Notes: generated by a model not told the origin, from the sequence alone. A stretch of DNA of 64,000 nucleotides from Streptomyces sp. TSRI0281 (GCF_001905125.1 NZ_LWLE01000006.1:161540-225539); one strand, 5' to 3'. Shown: positions 52,020 through 60,991, counted from the stretch's first letter. Made by a program: numbers and translations.

Positions 52020-53243
52020 GTGCGACACCGTTCTTTGCTCATACTCACTGCAGTGCTCACCACCGGAGCACTGACGCTCACCGCCTGCGGGTCGCGCGAC
52101 GACGACAAGAAGAGCGGCGGCGACGGCGACACCCAGACCGTCGTCATCGGCGTCGACGCCCCCCTGACGGGCGACCTCTCCGCCCTCGGCCTCGGCATCA
52201 AGAACTCCGCCGACCTCGCCGTCAACACGGCGAACAAGGACAAGACGGTCCCCGGCATCAAGTTCGAGCTCCAGCCGCTCGACGACCAGGCCCAGCCCTC
52301 CGTCGGCCAGCAGAACGCCCAGAAGTTCATCGGCAACGAAGACCTCCTCGGCGTCGTCGGCCCGCTGAACTCCGGCGTCTCCCAGTCGATGCAGAAGCCC
52401 CTCAACGACGCCAAGCTCACCCAGGTCTCCCCGGCCAACACCGGCACCGAGCTGACCCAGGGCAACAACTGGAAGACCGGCGACAAGAAGCGCCCGTACG
52501 CCTCGTACTTCCGCACCGCCACCACCGACCAGATCCAGGGCGCCTTCGCGGCCAAGTACCTCTTCAACAACGCGAAGATCAAGGACGTCTACCTCATCGA
52601 CGACCAGAAGCCCTACGGCGCCGGCCTCGCCGCCTCCTTCAAGACGACGTTCACCGAACTCGGCGGCAAGATCGTCGGCACCGACCACGTCAACCCCGAC
52701 GACCGCGACTTCAACTCCATCGTCACCAAGGTCAAGAGCACCAAGGCCAAGGCCGTCTACTACGGCGGCGAGTACCCCGCCGGCGCACCCCTGAGCCAGC
52801 AGCTCAAGGACAGCGTCAAGATCCCGCTCATGGGCGGCGACGGCATGTACAGCGCCGACTTCATCAAGCTCAACAAGAAGGCCGAAGGCGACATCGCCAC
52901 CTCCGTCGGCAAGCCCGTCGAAGAACTCGACTCCGCCAAGAAGTTCATCGCGGACTACAAGACGGCCGGCTACAAGGACGCCTACGAGGCCTACGGCGGC
53001 GGCACCTACGACGCCACCTGGTCCATCATCGAAGCCGTCAAGATCGTCGTCGCCGACAACGATGGCAAGCTCCCCGAGAACGCCCGCGAAAAGGTCCTCG
53101 CCGCCATGGCCAAGGTCAAGTTCGAAGGCGTCACCGGCCCCGTCTCCTTCGATGAGTACGGCGACACCACCAACACCATGATGACCGCCTACCAGGTCAC
53201 CAGCGGCAAGTGGGCCTCCAAGCTCAGCGAGTCGGTCAACTAG
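52020..53243 (+). CDS. livK: branched-chain amino acid ABC transporter, substrate-binding lipoprotein
   Basis: 407 residues. Lipoprotein signal with lipobox LTLTACGS (cysteine about residue 23). The mature periplasmic-binding-protein type I fold has VIGVDAPLTGDLSALG, VVGPLNSGVSQSMQ, SPANTGTELTQG and VYYGGEYPAGAPLSQQL. It captures leucine, isoleucine and valine (or related amino acids) outside the membrane and delivers them to the permeases encoded downstream. GTG start. Its gene is separated from the rest of the operon by a strong hairpin, which should keep binding-protein levels above those of the membrane parts. Confidence 0.95.
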   Translation: MRHRSLLILTAVLTTGALTLTACGSRDDDKKSGGDGDTQTVVIGVDAPLTGDLSALGLGIKNSADLAVNTANKDKTVPGIKFELQPLDDQAQPSVGQQNAQKFIGNEDLLGVVGPLNSGVSQSMQKPLNDAKLTQVSPANTGTELTQGNNWKTGDKKRPYASYFRTATTDQIQGAFAAKYLFNNAKIKDVYLIDDQKPYGAGLAASFKTTFTELGGKIVGTDHVNPDDRDFNSIVTKVKSTKAKAVYYGGEYPAGAPLSQQLKDSVKIPLMGGDGMYSADFIKLNKKAEGDIATSVGKPVEELDSAKKFIADYKTAGYKDAYEAYGGGTYDATWSIIEAVKIVVADNDGKLPENAREKVLAAMAKVKFEGVTGPVSFDEYGDTTNTMMTAYQVTSGKWASKLSESVN

Positions 53244-53282
53244 CACCGACCAGGCCCCTCCCGGTCACCCGGAAGCAACCAG

Positions 53283-53317
53283 ACCGCGCGGGAGCGCTAC
53301 GAGCGCTCCCGCGCGGT
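53283..53317 (+). promoter_or_regulatory. intercistronic hairpin livK-livH
   Basis: A perfect 16-bp stem ACCGCGCGGGAGCGCT/AGCGCTCCCGCGCGGT (53283-53298 with 53302-53317) with a 3-base loop lies 40 bases after livK and 33 before livH. It is a candidate partial terminator and mRNA-stabilising element. Confidence 0.75.
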
Positions 53318-53350
53318 GCCATATCCGAACCACTCCACGGAGGCCCTGCG

Positions 53351-54280
53351 GTGAACGAACTGCCGCAACAGCTGGCCAATGGACTCATCCTCGGCGCGAT
53401 GTACGGTCTCATCGCGATCGGATACACGATGGTCTACGGAATCATCCAGCTCATCAACTTCGCACACGGCGAGATCTTCATGATCGGAGGCTTCGGAGCC
53501 CTCACGGTCTACCTCGGGCTTCCGTCCGGATTCTCCCTCATAGCTGCGATACCCCTCATGATCGTCGGCGGCATCATCGCCGCAGTCGCCATCAGCATGG
53601 CCGCCGAACGATTCGCCTACCGGCCACTGCGCACCGCGCCACGACTCGCCCCCCTCATCACCGCCATCGGACTCTCCCTCGCTCTCCAGCAGGCGGTCTG
53701 GATGTGGTACCCCGACGCCACCAAGGACCGGTCCTTCCCCCAGTTCAAGGGCGAAGCCTTCGAAGTCCTCGGCGCCAACATCCAGCGCGGCGACCTCTTC
53801 GTCCTCGTCGCAGCCCCCATCTGCATGCTCGCCCTCGGCCTCTTCGTCTCCAAGACCCGAGCCGGCCGCGGCATGCAAGCCACCTCGCAGGACCCCGACA
53901 CCGCCAAGCTCATGGGCATCAACACCGACCGCATCATCGTCATGGCCTTCGCCATCGGTGCCGCGTTCGCCGCCGTCGCCGCCGTCGCCTACGGGCTCAA
54001 GAACGGCCAGATCGGCTTCCGCATGGGCTTCATCATGGGCCTCAAAGCCTTCACCGCAGCCGTACTCGGCGGCATCGGCAACATCTACGGCGCCATGCTC
54101 GGCGGCGTCGTACTCGGCGTCGCCGAAGCACTCGCCACCGGCTACATGAGCGAGGTGCCCGGCATGGAACTCTTCGGCGGCGGCGCCTGGAAGGACGTAT
54201 GGGCCTTCGCCCTCCTCATCATCGTCCTCCTCGTCCGACCCCAGGGCCTACTCGGCGAACGCGTCGCGGATCGGGCGTGA
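53351..54280 (+). CDS. livH: branched-chain amino acid ABC transporter permease
   Basis: 309-residue permease of the LivH family with eight transmembrane helices. Conserved LPQQLANGLILGAMYGLIAIGYTMVYGI start, FAHGEIFMIGGF, ERFAYRPLR, and the coupling loop TSQDPDTAKLMGINTDRII that contacts the ATPase. GTG at 53351 (AGGCCC upstream). The TGA overlaps the GTG of livM. Confidence 0.95.
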   Translation: MNELPQQLANGLILGAMYGLIAIGYTMVYGIIQLINFAHGEIFMIGGFGALTVYLGLPSGFSLIAAIPLMIVGGIIAAVAISMAAERFAYRPLRTAPRLAPLITAIGLSLALQQAVWMWYPDATKDRSFPQFKGEAFEVLGANIQRGDLFVLVAAPICMLALGLFVSKTRAGRGMQATSQDPDTAKLMGINTDRIIVMAFAIGAAFAAVAAVAYGLKNGQIGFRMGFIMGLKAFTAAVLGGIGNIYGAMLGGVVLGVAEALATGYMSEVPGMELFGGGAWKDVWAFALLIIVLLVRPQGLLGERVADRA

Positions 54281-56076
54281 TACGGATGACCACCAAAACC
54301 ACGCCCCACACCGGCGCCCTCCTCCCCCTGCCCGCCAACGCGGCCCGCGCCCTCACCACCCTCGGCGCAGCCGTCGCCCTCATCGGCACCTTCCTCGCCT
54401 GGACCTGGACCGACGAATTCCCCGGCGACCTCACCGTCACCGGCTACCCCGGCGGCCTCCAGGTCCTCACCCTCATCGGCGCGGCCCTCACCCTGCTCCT
54501 CGCCCTCTCCGGGTACGGCATCAAGGGCCTCGGCTGGCTCACCCCCGGCGGCACCAACAGCCCCGTCCGACTCGCCGCACTCGGCGTCCTCGGCACCACC
54601 GGCTACACCATCGGCGCCATCTCCTCCAAACTCGGCGGCGTCGTCAACCTCGAACCCGGAGCCTGGGTCAGCGGCATCGGCGCACTCATCGCCGTCATCG
54701 CCGCCCTCGGCCTCCCCGCCGACCAGGACATCACCGACACCACCACGCCCAACCCCTGGGAACGCTTCCGCAACAGCCTGCGCGCCCCCGCGCCCGCACG
54801 CGCCAAGGAACTCCCCTCCTGGGCCGAAATCCTGATCATCGCCGGATCCTTCGGCGTCGCCCTCTACGTCTTCACGTACGGCATCGACACCGAATACGCC
54901 GAACTCTTCATCGGCTTCCTGATCAGCGTCGGCTTCGGCTTCACCGCGCTCAACCGGGCCGGCCTCATCGCCCGGATCACCGCACTCACCACCAAGCACC
55001 GCAACGTCACCCTCGCCGCCGCACTCGTCGCCGCCTTCTGCTTCCCCTTCACCCAGCAGAACGAGGAATACGCCCTCATCGGCGCCAACATCCTCATCTT
55101 CGCGACCGTCGCACTCGGCCTCAACGTCGTCGTCGGCCTCGCCGGGCTCCTCGACCTCGGATACGTCGCCTTCCTCGGCGTCGGCGCCTACGCCGCCGCC
55201 CTCGTATCCGGCTCGCCGCTCTCCCCCATCGGCGTCCAGTTCCCCTTCTGGGCAGCCGTCCTCACCGGCGCCGCCGCATCACTCGTCTTCGGCGTCGTCA
55301 TCGGCGCCCCCACCCTGCGGCTGCGCGGCGACTACCTCGCCATCGTCACCCTCGGCTTCGGTGAAATCTTCCGCCTCACCGTCAACGCCCTCAACGGCGT
55401 CAGCGGCCCGGACCTCACCAACGGCTCCCAGGGCATCCCGAGCATCCCCGACCTCAACCTCTTCGGGTTCGACTTCGGAATCAGCCACGACATCGGCGGC
55501 TTCACCCTCGGCAGGTCCGCCAACTACTACCTGCTGATGCTCGTCTTCACCGCCGTCGTCGTCATGGTCTTCCGCCGCTCCGGCGAATCCCGCATCGGCC
55601 GCGCCTGGGTCGCCATCCGCGAGGACGAAACCGCAGCCACCGCCATGGGCATCAACGCCTTCCGGCTCAAACTGCTCGCCTTCGCCCTCGGCGCCACCCT
55701 CGCCGGACTCGCCGGGACCGTCCAGGCACACGTCTCCTACACGGTGACGCCCGAGCAGTACCAGTTCGCCGGCTCGGCACCGCCCAACTCCGCCTTCCTC
55801 CTCGCCGCCGTCATCCTCGGCGGCATGGGAACCCTCAGCGGACCCCTCGTCGGCGCCGCGCTGCTCTACCTCATCCCGGCCAAGCTGCAGTTCATGCAGG
55901 ACTACCAGCTGCTCCTCTTCGGCATCGCGCTCATCCTCCTGATGCGCTTCCGCCCCGAGGGCCTCGTCGCCGACCGCAGGAAGCAGCTCGAATTCCACGA
56001 GACCGGCCAGCTCGACGTACCACCCGACACACCACTCACCGACACAGCCGCCGGCACCACGAAGGCGGGGGCGTGA
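54277..56076 (+). CDS. livM: branched-chain amino acid ABC transporter permease with long N-terminal extension
   Basis: 599 residues. The canonical LivM permease begins near residue 265 (ILIFATVALGLNVVVGLAGL; then coupling loop REDETAATAMGINAFRLKL and the end MRFRPEGLVADRR). The N-terminal 260 residues add about six more hydrophobic helices with loops (TWTDEFPGDLTVTGYPGG, DQDITDTTTPNPWERF), which most LivM proteins lack. GTG at 54277 overlaps the livH stop; an ATG at 54286 is equally possible. The stop overlaps the next start. Confidence 0.93.
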   Translation: MIRMTTKTTPHTGALLPLPANAARALTTLGAAVALIGTFLAWTWTDEFPGDLTVTGYPGGLQVLTLIGAALTLLLALSGYGIKGLGWLTPGGTNSPVRLAALGVLGTTGYTIGAISSKLGGVVNLEPGAWVSGIGALIAVIAALGLPADQDITDTTTPNPWERFRNSLRAPAPARAKELPSWAEILIIAGSFGVALYVFTYGIDTEYAELFIGFLISVGFGFTALNRAGLIARITALTTKHRNVTLAAALVAAFCFPFTQQNEEYALIGANILIFATVALGLNVVVGLAGLLDLGYVAFLGVGAYAAALVSGSPLSPIGVQFPFWAAVLTGAAASLVFGVVIGAPTLRLRGDYLAIVTLGFGEIFRLTVNALNGVSGPDLTNGSQGIPSIPDLNLFGFDFGISHDIGGFTLGRSANYYLLMLVFTAVVVMVFRRSGESRIGRAWVAIREDETAATAMGINAFRLKLLAFALGATLAGLAGTVQAHVSYTVTPEQYQFAGSAPPNSAFLLAAVILGGMGTLSGPLVGAALLYLIPAKLQFMQDYQLLLFGIALILLMRFRPEGLVADRRKQLEFHETGQLDVPPDTPLTDTAAGTTKAGA

Positions 56077-57008
56077 CCATCATGACCACAACAGCCACCA
56101 CCCAAACCGCCACCACCGTGCTCGACGCCAGCGGCGTCACCATGCGCTTCGGCGGCCTCACCGCCGTACGCAACGTCGACCTCACCGTCAACTCCGGCGA
56201 GATCGTCGGCCTCATCGGCCCCAACGGTGCCGGTAAGACCACCTTCTTCAACTGCCTCACCGGCCTCTACGTCCCCACCGAGGGCAAGGTCAGCTACAAA
56301 GGCACCGTCCTGCCGCCCAAGCCCCACCTCGTCACCCAGGCAGGCATCGCCCGCACCTTCCAGAACATCCGGCTCTTCGCCAACATGACCGTCCTGGAGA
56401 ACGTCCTCGTCGGACGCCACACCAGGACCAAAGAGGGCCTCTGGTCCGCCCTCCTGCGCCTACCCGGCTACAAGAAGGCCGAGAACGCCAGCCGCGAACG
56501 CGCCATGGAACTCCTGGAGTTCATCGGACTCCAGGACAAGGCCGACCACCTCGCGCGCAATCTCCCCTACGGAGACCAGCGCAAGCTGGAGATCGCCCGC
56601 GCCCTCGCCAGCGACCCCGGCCTCCTGCTCCTGGACGAGCCCACCGCCGGGATGAACCCCCAGGAAACCCGCGTCACCGAAGACCTCATCTTCGCCATCC
56701 GGGACCAGGGCATCGCCATCCTCGTCATCGAGCACGACATGCGGTTCATCTTCAACCTCTGCGACCGCGTCGCCGTACTCGTCCAGGGCGAAAAGCTCGT
56801 CGAAGGCACCTCCGACGTCGTCCAGCGCGACGAACGCGTCGTCGCCGCCTACCTCGGTACCCCCTTCGAAGGCGCCCCCGGCGCCGAAGAAGTCGCCGAA
56901 GTCGAAGCAGCCGAGGCGGAAGCGCAAGCCGAAGCGGCCGGGACGGCCCCCGCCGCAACCGACACCACACCCGACACCCCTCGCACCGAGGAGGAGGACA
57001 CCCGATGA
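56073..57008 (+). CDS. livG: branched-chain amino acid ABC transporter ATP-binding protein
   Basis: 311 residues. ABC ATPase with Walker A GPNGAGKTTF, Q-loop, the LivG-type signature NLPYGDQRKLEIARAL, Walker B LLLLDEPTAGMNP and H-loop VIEHDMRFI. The last 50 residues are an Ala/Glu-rich tail (AEAEAQAEAAG). GTG start overlaps livM; its stop overlaps the livF start (ATGA). Confidence 0.95.
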   Translation: MTIMTTTATTQTATTVLDASGVTMRFGGLTAVRNVDLTVNSGEIVGLIGPNGAGKTTFFNCLTGLYVPTEGKVSYKGTVLPPKPHLVTQAGIARTFQNIRLFANMTVLENVLVGRHTRTKEGLWSALLRLPGYKKAENASRERAMELLEFIGLQDKADHLARNLPYGDQRKLEIARALASDPGLLLLDEPTAGMNPQETRVTEDLIFAIRDQGIAILVIEHDMRFIFNLCDRVAVLVQGEKLVEGTSDVVQRDERVVAAYLGTPFEGAPGAEEVAEVEAAEAEAQAEAAGTAPAATDTTPDTPRTEEEDTR

Positions 57009-57721
57009 CCGCACTGCTAGAGGTCGAGGACCTCCGCGTCGCCTACGGCAAGATCGAAGCCGTCAAGGGCATCTCCTTCAGCGTCGATGCCGGCCAGGTC
57101 GTCACCCTCATCGGCACCAACGGCGCGGGCAAGACCACCACCCTGCGCACCCTCTCCGGACTGCTCAAGCCGCTCGGCGGCCGCATCCTCTTCGAGGGCA
57201 AACCCCTCACCAACATCCCCGCCCACAAGATCGTCTCCCTCGGCATCGCCCACTCCCCCGAGGGACGCCACATCTTCCCCCGGCTGACGATCACCGAGAA
57301 CCTCCTCCTCGGCGCCTACCTCCGCAACGACAAGGCGGGCATCGAGAAGGACATCCACCGCGCCTACAGCCTCTTCCCCATCCTCGGGGAACGCCGAAAG
57401 CAGGCCGCGGGCACCCTCTCGGGCGGCGAACAGCAAATGCTCGCCATGGGACGCGCCCTCATGTCCCAGCCCAAACTGCTCATGCTCGACGAACCCTCCA
57501 TGGGCCTCTCCCCGATCATGATGCAGAAGATCATGGAGACCATCGTCGAGCTGAAGGCGGCGGGCACCACGATCCTGCTCGTCGAACAGAACGCCCAGGC
57601 CGCCCTCTCCCTCGCGGACCAGGGACATGTCATGGAGGTCGGCAAGATCGTCCTCTCCGGCACCGGCCCGGACCTCCTGCACGACGAGTCGGTCCGCAAG
57701 GCCTACCTCGGCGAGGACTGA
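57005..57721 (+). CDS. livF: branched-chain amino acid ABC transporter ATP-binding protein
   Basis: 238 residues. Walker A GTNGAGKTTTL, signature GTLSGGEQQMLAMGRAL, Walker B LLMLDEPSMGLSP and H-loop LVEQNAQAAL; standard LivF length. It forms the heterodimeric motor with LivG. ATG overlaps the livG stop. It ends the five-gene operon before a strong terminator. Confidence 0.96.
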   Translation: MTALLEVEDLRVAYGKIEAVKGISFSVDAGQVVTLIGTNGAGKTTTLRTLSGLLKPLGGRILFEGKPLTNIPAHKIVSLGIAHSPEGRHIFPRLTITENLLLGAYLRNDKAGIEKDIHRAYSLFPILGERRKQAAGTLSGGEQQMLAMGRALMSQPKLLMLDEPSMGLSPIMMQKIMETIVELKAAGTTILLVEQNAQAALSLADQGHVMEVGKIVLSGTGPDLLHDESVRKAYLGED

Positions 57722-57740
57722 CCCTCCCGTACCGGTACAC

Positions 57741-57789
57741 ACGAAGGAGGCCCGCACCCCGATCGATCCGGGGTGCGGGCCTCCTTCGT
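57741..57789. terminator. strong bidirectional terminator of the liv operon
   Basis: A perfect 21-bp stem (57741-57761 with 57769-57789; arm ACGAAGGAGGCCCGCACC...) with a 7-base loop lies between convergent livF and the response regulator gene. Confidence 0.92.
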
Positions 57790-57809
57790 CCGTATCCGTA
57801 CGGCGAAAG

Positions 57810-58466
57810 CTACTCGGCCGACTTCTTCTTCTCCTCGGCGTCCTCGATCAACGCCTCGGCCAGCTGCTGCATCGACAGCCGCCGGTCCATCGACGTCTTC
57901 TGGATCCACCGGAACGCGGCCGGCTCGGAGAGCCCGTAATCCGTCTGCAGAATGCTCTTCGCCCGGTCCACCAGCTTCCGGGTCTCCAACCGCTGCGCCA
58001 GGTCCGCGACCTCGCCCTCCAGCGCCTTCAGCTCCGCGAACCGCGACACCGCCATCTCGATGGCCGGCACCACGTCGCTCTTGCTGAACGGCTTCACCAG
58101 GTACGCCATCGCCCCGGCGTCCCGGGCCCGCTCCACGAGGTCGCGCTGCGAGAACGCGGTGAGCATCAGGACCGGCGCGATGGACTCCTCGGCGATCTTC
58201 TCGGCCGCGGAGATCCCGTCGAGCACCGGCATCTTCACATCGAGGATGACCAGGTCGGGCTTGTGCTCCCGGGCCAGCTCGACGGCCTGCTGACCGTCCC
58301 CGGCCTCACCGACGACGGAGTAGCCCTCCTCCTCCAGCATCTCCTTGAGGTCCAGACGGATCAAAGCCTCGTCCTCGGCGATGACGACACGGGTCGTCAG
58401 CGGCGGGACGTGCGACTTGTCGTCGTCGGCGGCGTCTACGGGCTGGGGCGACTCGGGGGTGGTCAC
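57810..58466 (-). CDS. pdtaR: ANTAR-domain response regulator (PdtaR type)
   Basis: 218 residues. Receiver domain: acidic pocket E31-D32, phospho-acceptor Asp76 in VILDVKMP, LMLTAFS and LVKPFSK. The C-terminal ANTAR domain (KALEGEVADLAQRLETRKLVDRAKSILQ, ending MQQLAEALIEDAEE) binds paired RNA hairpins and acts as antiterminator. In actinobacteria the PdtaS kinase is encoded elsewhere. GTG at 58466 chosen; the extended frame to 58556 has no support. Confidence 0.92.
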   Translation of the reverse strand: MTTPESPQPVDAADDDKSHVPPLTTRVVIAEDEALIRLDLKEMLEEEGYSVVGEAGDGQQAVELAREHKPDLVILDVKMPVLDGISAAEKIAEESIAPVLMLTAFSQRDLVERARDAGAMAYLVKPFSKSDVVPAIEMAVSRFAELKALEGEVADLAQRLETRKLVDRAKSILQTDYGLSEPAAFRWIQKTSMDRRLSMQQLAEALIEDAEEKKKSAE

Positions 58467-58560
58467 GGGGCTCCTTGATTCAGGGCAGGTGCTGCTGCGA
58501 TTCAGCCTACCTAGCAGCGGGGGCGACAGGTCACCCGGTACACTCCTCGGCAGCACCCTC

Positions 58561-58643
58561 GCCGGGTTGGTGGAAGGGTATACACGGATGTCTCAAACAC
58601 ATCTGCTCGAAAGAGCTTGCGGGTTCGAATCCCGCACTCGGCA
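58561..58643 (+). tRNA. tRNA-Leu(CAA)
   Basis: 83-nt class II tRNA. Acceptor GCCGGGT pairs with ACTCGGC (one G-U); anticodon stem GATGT/ACATC with loop CTCAAAC gives anticodon CAA; variable arm GCTCGAAAGAGC; T-arm GCGGG-TTCGAAT-CCCGC; discriminator A. CCA is not encoded. It reads UUG. Confidence 0.96.
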
Positions 58644-58653
58644 CGGATCAAGG

Positions 58654-58687
58654 AAGCGGATGTTCACGTTCTCGTGAACATCCGCTT
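58654..58687 (+). terminator. tRNA-Leu terminator
   Basis: A 14-bp perfect stem AAGCGGATGTTCAC/GTGAACATCCGCTT (58654-58667 with 58674-58687) is followed by TTC, 10 bases after the tRNA. Confidence 0.85.
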
Positions 58688-58728
58688 TTCGCTACCTGCG
58701 GCAACATCGCCTCACGCAGAGTGGCGAT

Positions 58729-59517
58729 GTGAACCTCCACGGCATAGAAGTGCGTCAGAAGGCGCTCGCCCTCCTCCGGTCCGGCTCGAAAGGCGCGGAT
58801 GTGGCACGCGAGCTGAATGTGCCGCGCGGCACCGTCGCGTACTGGCTCCACATGGATCGCTCCGAGCGGGGCGAGTGCCCGGGCAGACACAATCCACCGT
58901 GTCATCGGTGTGACGGCATTCCCCTCGACACGACGGCCTACGCGTATCTGCTGGCCCTGTACCTGGGTGATGGCCACATAAGCCGGCCCTTCCAGCACCG
59001 AGTGCCGAATCTCATGATCACTCTCGATGATTCCTGGCCCGGCATTCAGAACGAGGCCGAGGCAGCGATGCGCAAGGTGTTCCCGGACAACGCGACATGC
59101 CGGGTGCGCAGAACGGGCTGCCACAACATCAAGGTCTACTCCAAGCACCTTCCCTGCCTGTTCCCTCAGCACGGCCCGGGGCGGAAACACGAGCGGCCCA
59201 TCGTCCTCGAACCCTGGCAGCAAGACATCGTGAACGCGCACCGCTGGGACTTCGTCCGGGGTCTCATCCATTCCGACGGCTGCCGGAACATGAACTGGAC
59301 GACCCGGGTGGTCGACGGCGTACGGAAGCGCTATGAGTATCCGCGCTACTACTTCACCAACGTCTCCGACGACATCCGGCAGCTCTACACCGACACCCTC
59401 GACAAGCTCGGCGTCGACTGGAAGCACTGCACGCGCGCCGGGAAGGCGTACAACATCTCCGTAGCCCGACGGGCATCCGTCGCCCTCATGGATGCTCACG
59501 TCGGGCCGAAATACTGA
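58729..59517 (+). CDS. HTH plus LAGLIDADG-type homing-endonuclease-like protein
   Basis: 262 residues. Residues 8-42 form a helix-turn-helix (SGSKGADVARELNVPRGTVAYWL); a Cys/His cluster follows (C50, C58, C61). Two LAGLIDADG-like motifs are visible: YLLALYLGDGHI (Asp81) and DFVRGLIHSDGC (Asp183), in the spacing of a single-chain two-motif enzyme. It is free-standing, beside tRNA-Leu, and not inside an intron or intein. Family members are often called transcriptional regulators; whether it cuts DNA is untested. GTG start assumed; no clear Shine-Dalgarno. Codon use is slightly less GC-rich than in neighbours. Confidence 0.75.
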   Translation: MNLHGIEVRQKALALLRSGSKGADVARELNVPRGTVAYWLHMDRSERGECPGRHNPPCHRCDGIPLDTTAYAYLLALYLGDGHISRPFQHRVPNLMITLDDSWPGIQNEAEAAMRKVFPDNATCRVRRTGCHNIKVYSKHLPCLFPQHGPGRKHERPIVLEPWQQDIVNAHRWDFVRGLIHSDGCRNMNWTTRVVDGVRKRYEYPRYYFTNVSDDIRQLYTDTLDKLGVDWKHCTRAGKAYNISVARRASVALMDAHVGPKY

Positions 59518-59523
59518 GCCGCC

Positions 59524-60957
59524 CTACTTCGGGCTGTCGTCCTCACCGATGTGGTGCACGCGGACCAGGTTCGTGGAGCCCGCGACTCCGGGCGGGGAGC
59601 CCGCCGTGATCACCACGACGTCACCCTTCTGGCAGCGGCCGATCCGCAGCAGTTCCTCGTCGACCTGGGCCACCATCGCGTCCGTGGACTCCACGTGCGG
59701 GCCGAGGAAGGTCTCGACGCCCCAGGTGAGGTTCAGCTGGGCGCGGGTGGCCTCGTCGGGGGTGAAGGCCAGGAGCGGGATGGGCGAGCGGTAGCGGGAG
59801 AGGCGCTTGACCGTGTCGCCGCTCTGGGTGAAGGCCACCAGGAACTTCGCGCCGAGGAAGTCACCCATCTCGGCCGCCGCGCGGGCGACGGCGCCGCCCT
59901 GGGTGCGGGGCTTGTTGCGGTCGGTGAGGGGCGGGAGGCCCTTGCCGAGGATGTCCTCCTCGGCCGCTTCGACGATGCGGGACATGGTGCGGACGGTCTC
60001 GACGGGGTACTTGCCGACGCTGGTCTCGCCGGAGAGCATCACCGCGTCGGTGCCGTCGATGATCGCGTTGGCGACGTCGGATGCCTCGGCGCGGGTGGGG
60101 CGGGAGTTTTCGATCATCGAGTCGAGCATCTGCGTGGCGACGATGACCGGCTTGGCGTTGCGCTTGGCGAGTTTGATGGCGCGCTTCTGGACGATCGGGA
60201 CCTGCTCCAGGGGCATTTCGACGCCGAGGTCGCCGCGGGCGACCATGATGCCGTCGAAGGCGGCGACGATGTCGTCGATGTTCTCGACGGCCTGGGGCTT
60301 CTCGACCTTGGCGATGACCGGGAGCCGACGGCCTTCTTCTTCCATGATCCGGTGGACGTCGTCGATGTCGCGTCCGCTGCGGACGAAGGAGAGGGCGATG
60401 ATGTCGGCGCCGATGTTCAGGGCCCAGCGGAGGTCTTCGATGTCTTTTTCGGAGAGTGCGGGTACGGAGACGGCGACGCCGGGGAGGTTGAGTCCCTTGT
60501 TGTCGGAGACCATGCCGCCTTCGATGACGGTGGTGTGGACGCGGGGGCCCTCGACCCGGGTGACTTCGAGGGTGACGCGGCCGTCGTCCACGAGGATGCG
60601 TTCGCCGGTGGTGACGTCGGCGGCGAGGCCGTCGTAGGTGGTGCCGCAGGTGTGGCGGTCGCCTTCGAGGGGTTCGACGGTGATGGTGAAGGTGTCGCCG
60701 CGTTCAAGGAGTACAGGTCCTTCGCGGAAGCGTCCGAGGCGAATCTTCGGGCCTTGAAGGTCGGCGAGGATGCCTACGCTGCGGCCGGTCTCTTCGGATG
60801 CTTTGCGTACACGGTGGTATCGCTCTTCGTGTTCGGCGTAGGTGCCGTGGCTGAGGTTGAAGCGGGCGATGTCCATTCCGGCTTCGACCAGGGCCTTGAT
60901 CTGGTCGTATGTGTCGGTGGCGGGTCCCAGGGTACAAACGATTTTTGCTCGGCGCAT
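59524..60957 (-). CDS. pyk: pyruvate kinase
   Basis: 477 residues, standard bacterial length. Starts MRRAKIVCTLGPATDTYDQ, has FNLSHGTYAEH, the signature VMVARGDLGVEMPLEQVP, PVIVATQMLDSMIENSRPTRAE, VMLSGETSVGKYPVE and a C-terminal allosteric domain (AFTQSGDTVKRLSRYRSP). It makes ATP and pyruvate from phosphoenolpyruvate. ATG at 60957; a TAGGCT element ends 7 bases upstream and a 16-bp palindrome (60976-60991) overlaps the expected -35 region. Confidence 0.97.
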   Translation of the reverse strand: MRRAKIVCTLGPATDTYDQIKALVEAGMDIARFNLSHGTYAEHEERYHRVRKASEETGRSVGILADLQGPKIRLGRFREGPVLLERGDTFTITVEPLEGDRHTCGTTYDGLAADVTTGERILVDDGRVTLEVTRVEGPRVHTTVIEGGMVSDNKGLNLPGVAVSVPALSEKDIEDLRWALNIGADIIALSFVRSGRDIDDVHRIMEEEGRRLPVIAKVEKPQAVENIDDIVAAFDGIMVARGDLGVEMPLEQVPIVQKRAIKLAKRNAKPVIVATQMLDSMIENSRPTRAEASDVANAIIDGTDAVMLSGETSVGKYPVETVRTMSRIVEAAEEDILGKGLPPLTDRNKPRTQGGAVARAAAEMGDFLGAKFLVAFTQSGDTVKRLSRYRSPIPLLAFTPDEATRAQLNLTWGVETFLGPHVESTDAMVAQVDEELLRIGRCQKGDVVVITAGSPPGVAGSTNLVRVHHIGEDDSPK

Positions 60958-60975
60958 GGTTTGAGCCTAGACCTT

Positions 60976-60991
60976 ACCTACGGGTAGGTAT
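60976..60991. promoter_or_regulatory. palindrome upstream of pyk
   Basis: TACCTAC-GG-GTAGGTA, perfect 7-bp arms, starts 19 bases before the pyk ATG and sits just upstream of the putative -10 (TAGGCT, 60970-60965), where a repressor could block the promoter. Nothing else is visible in 60992-61077. Confidence 0.55.

Noticed and set aside
51576..52074. Open frames between the thioesterase gene and livK
   Set aside because: They are Pro/His/Arg-rich with no ribosome-binding site or conserved character; one overlaps the livK start. The region is treated as regulatory.
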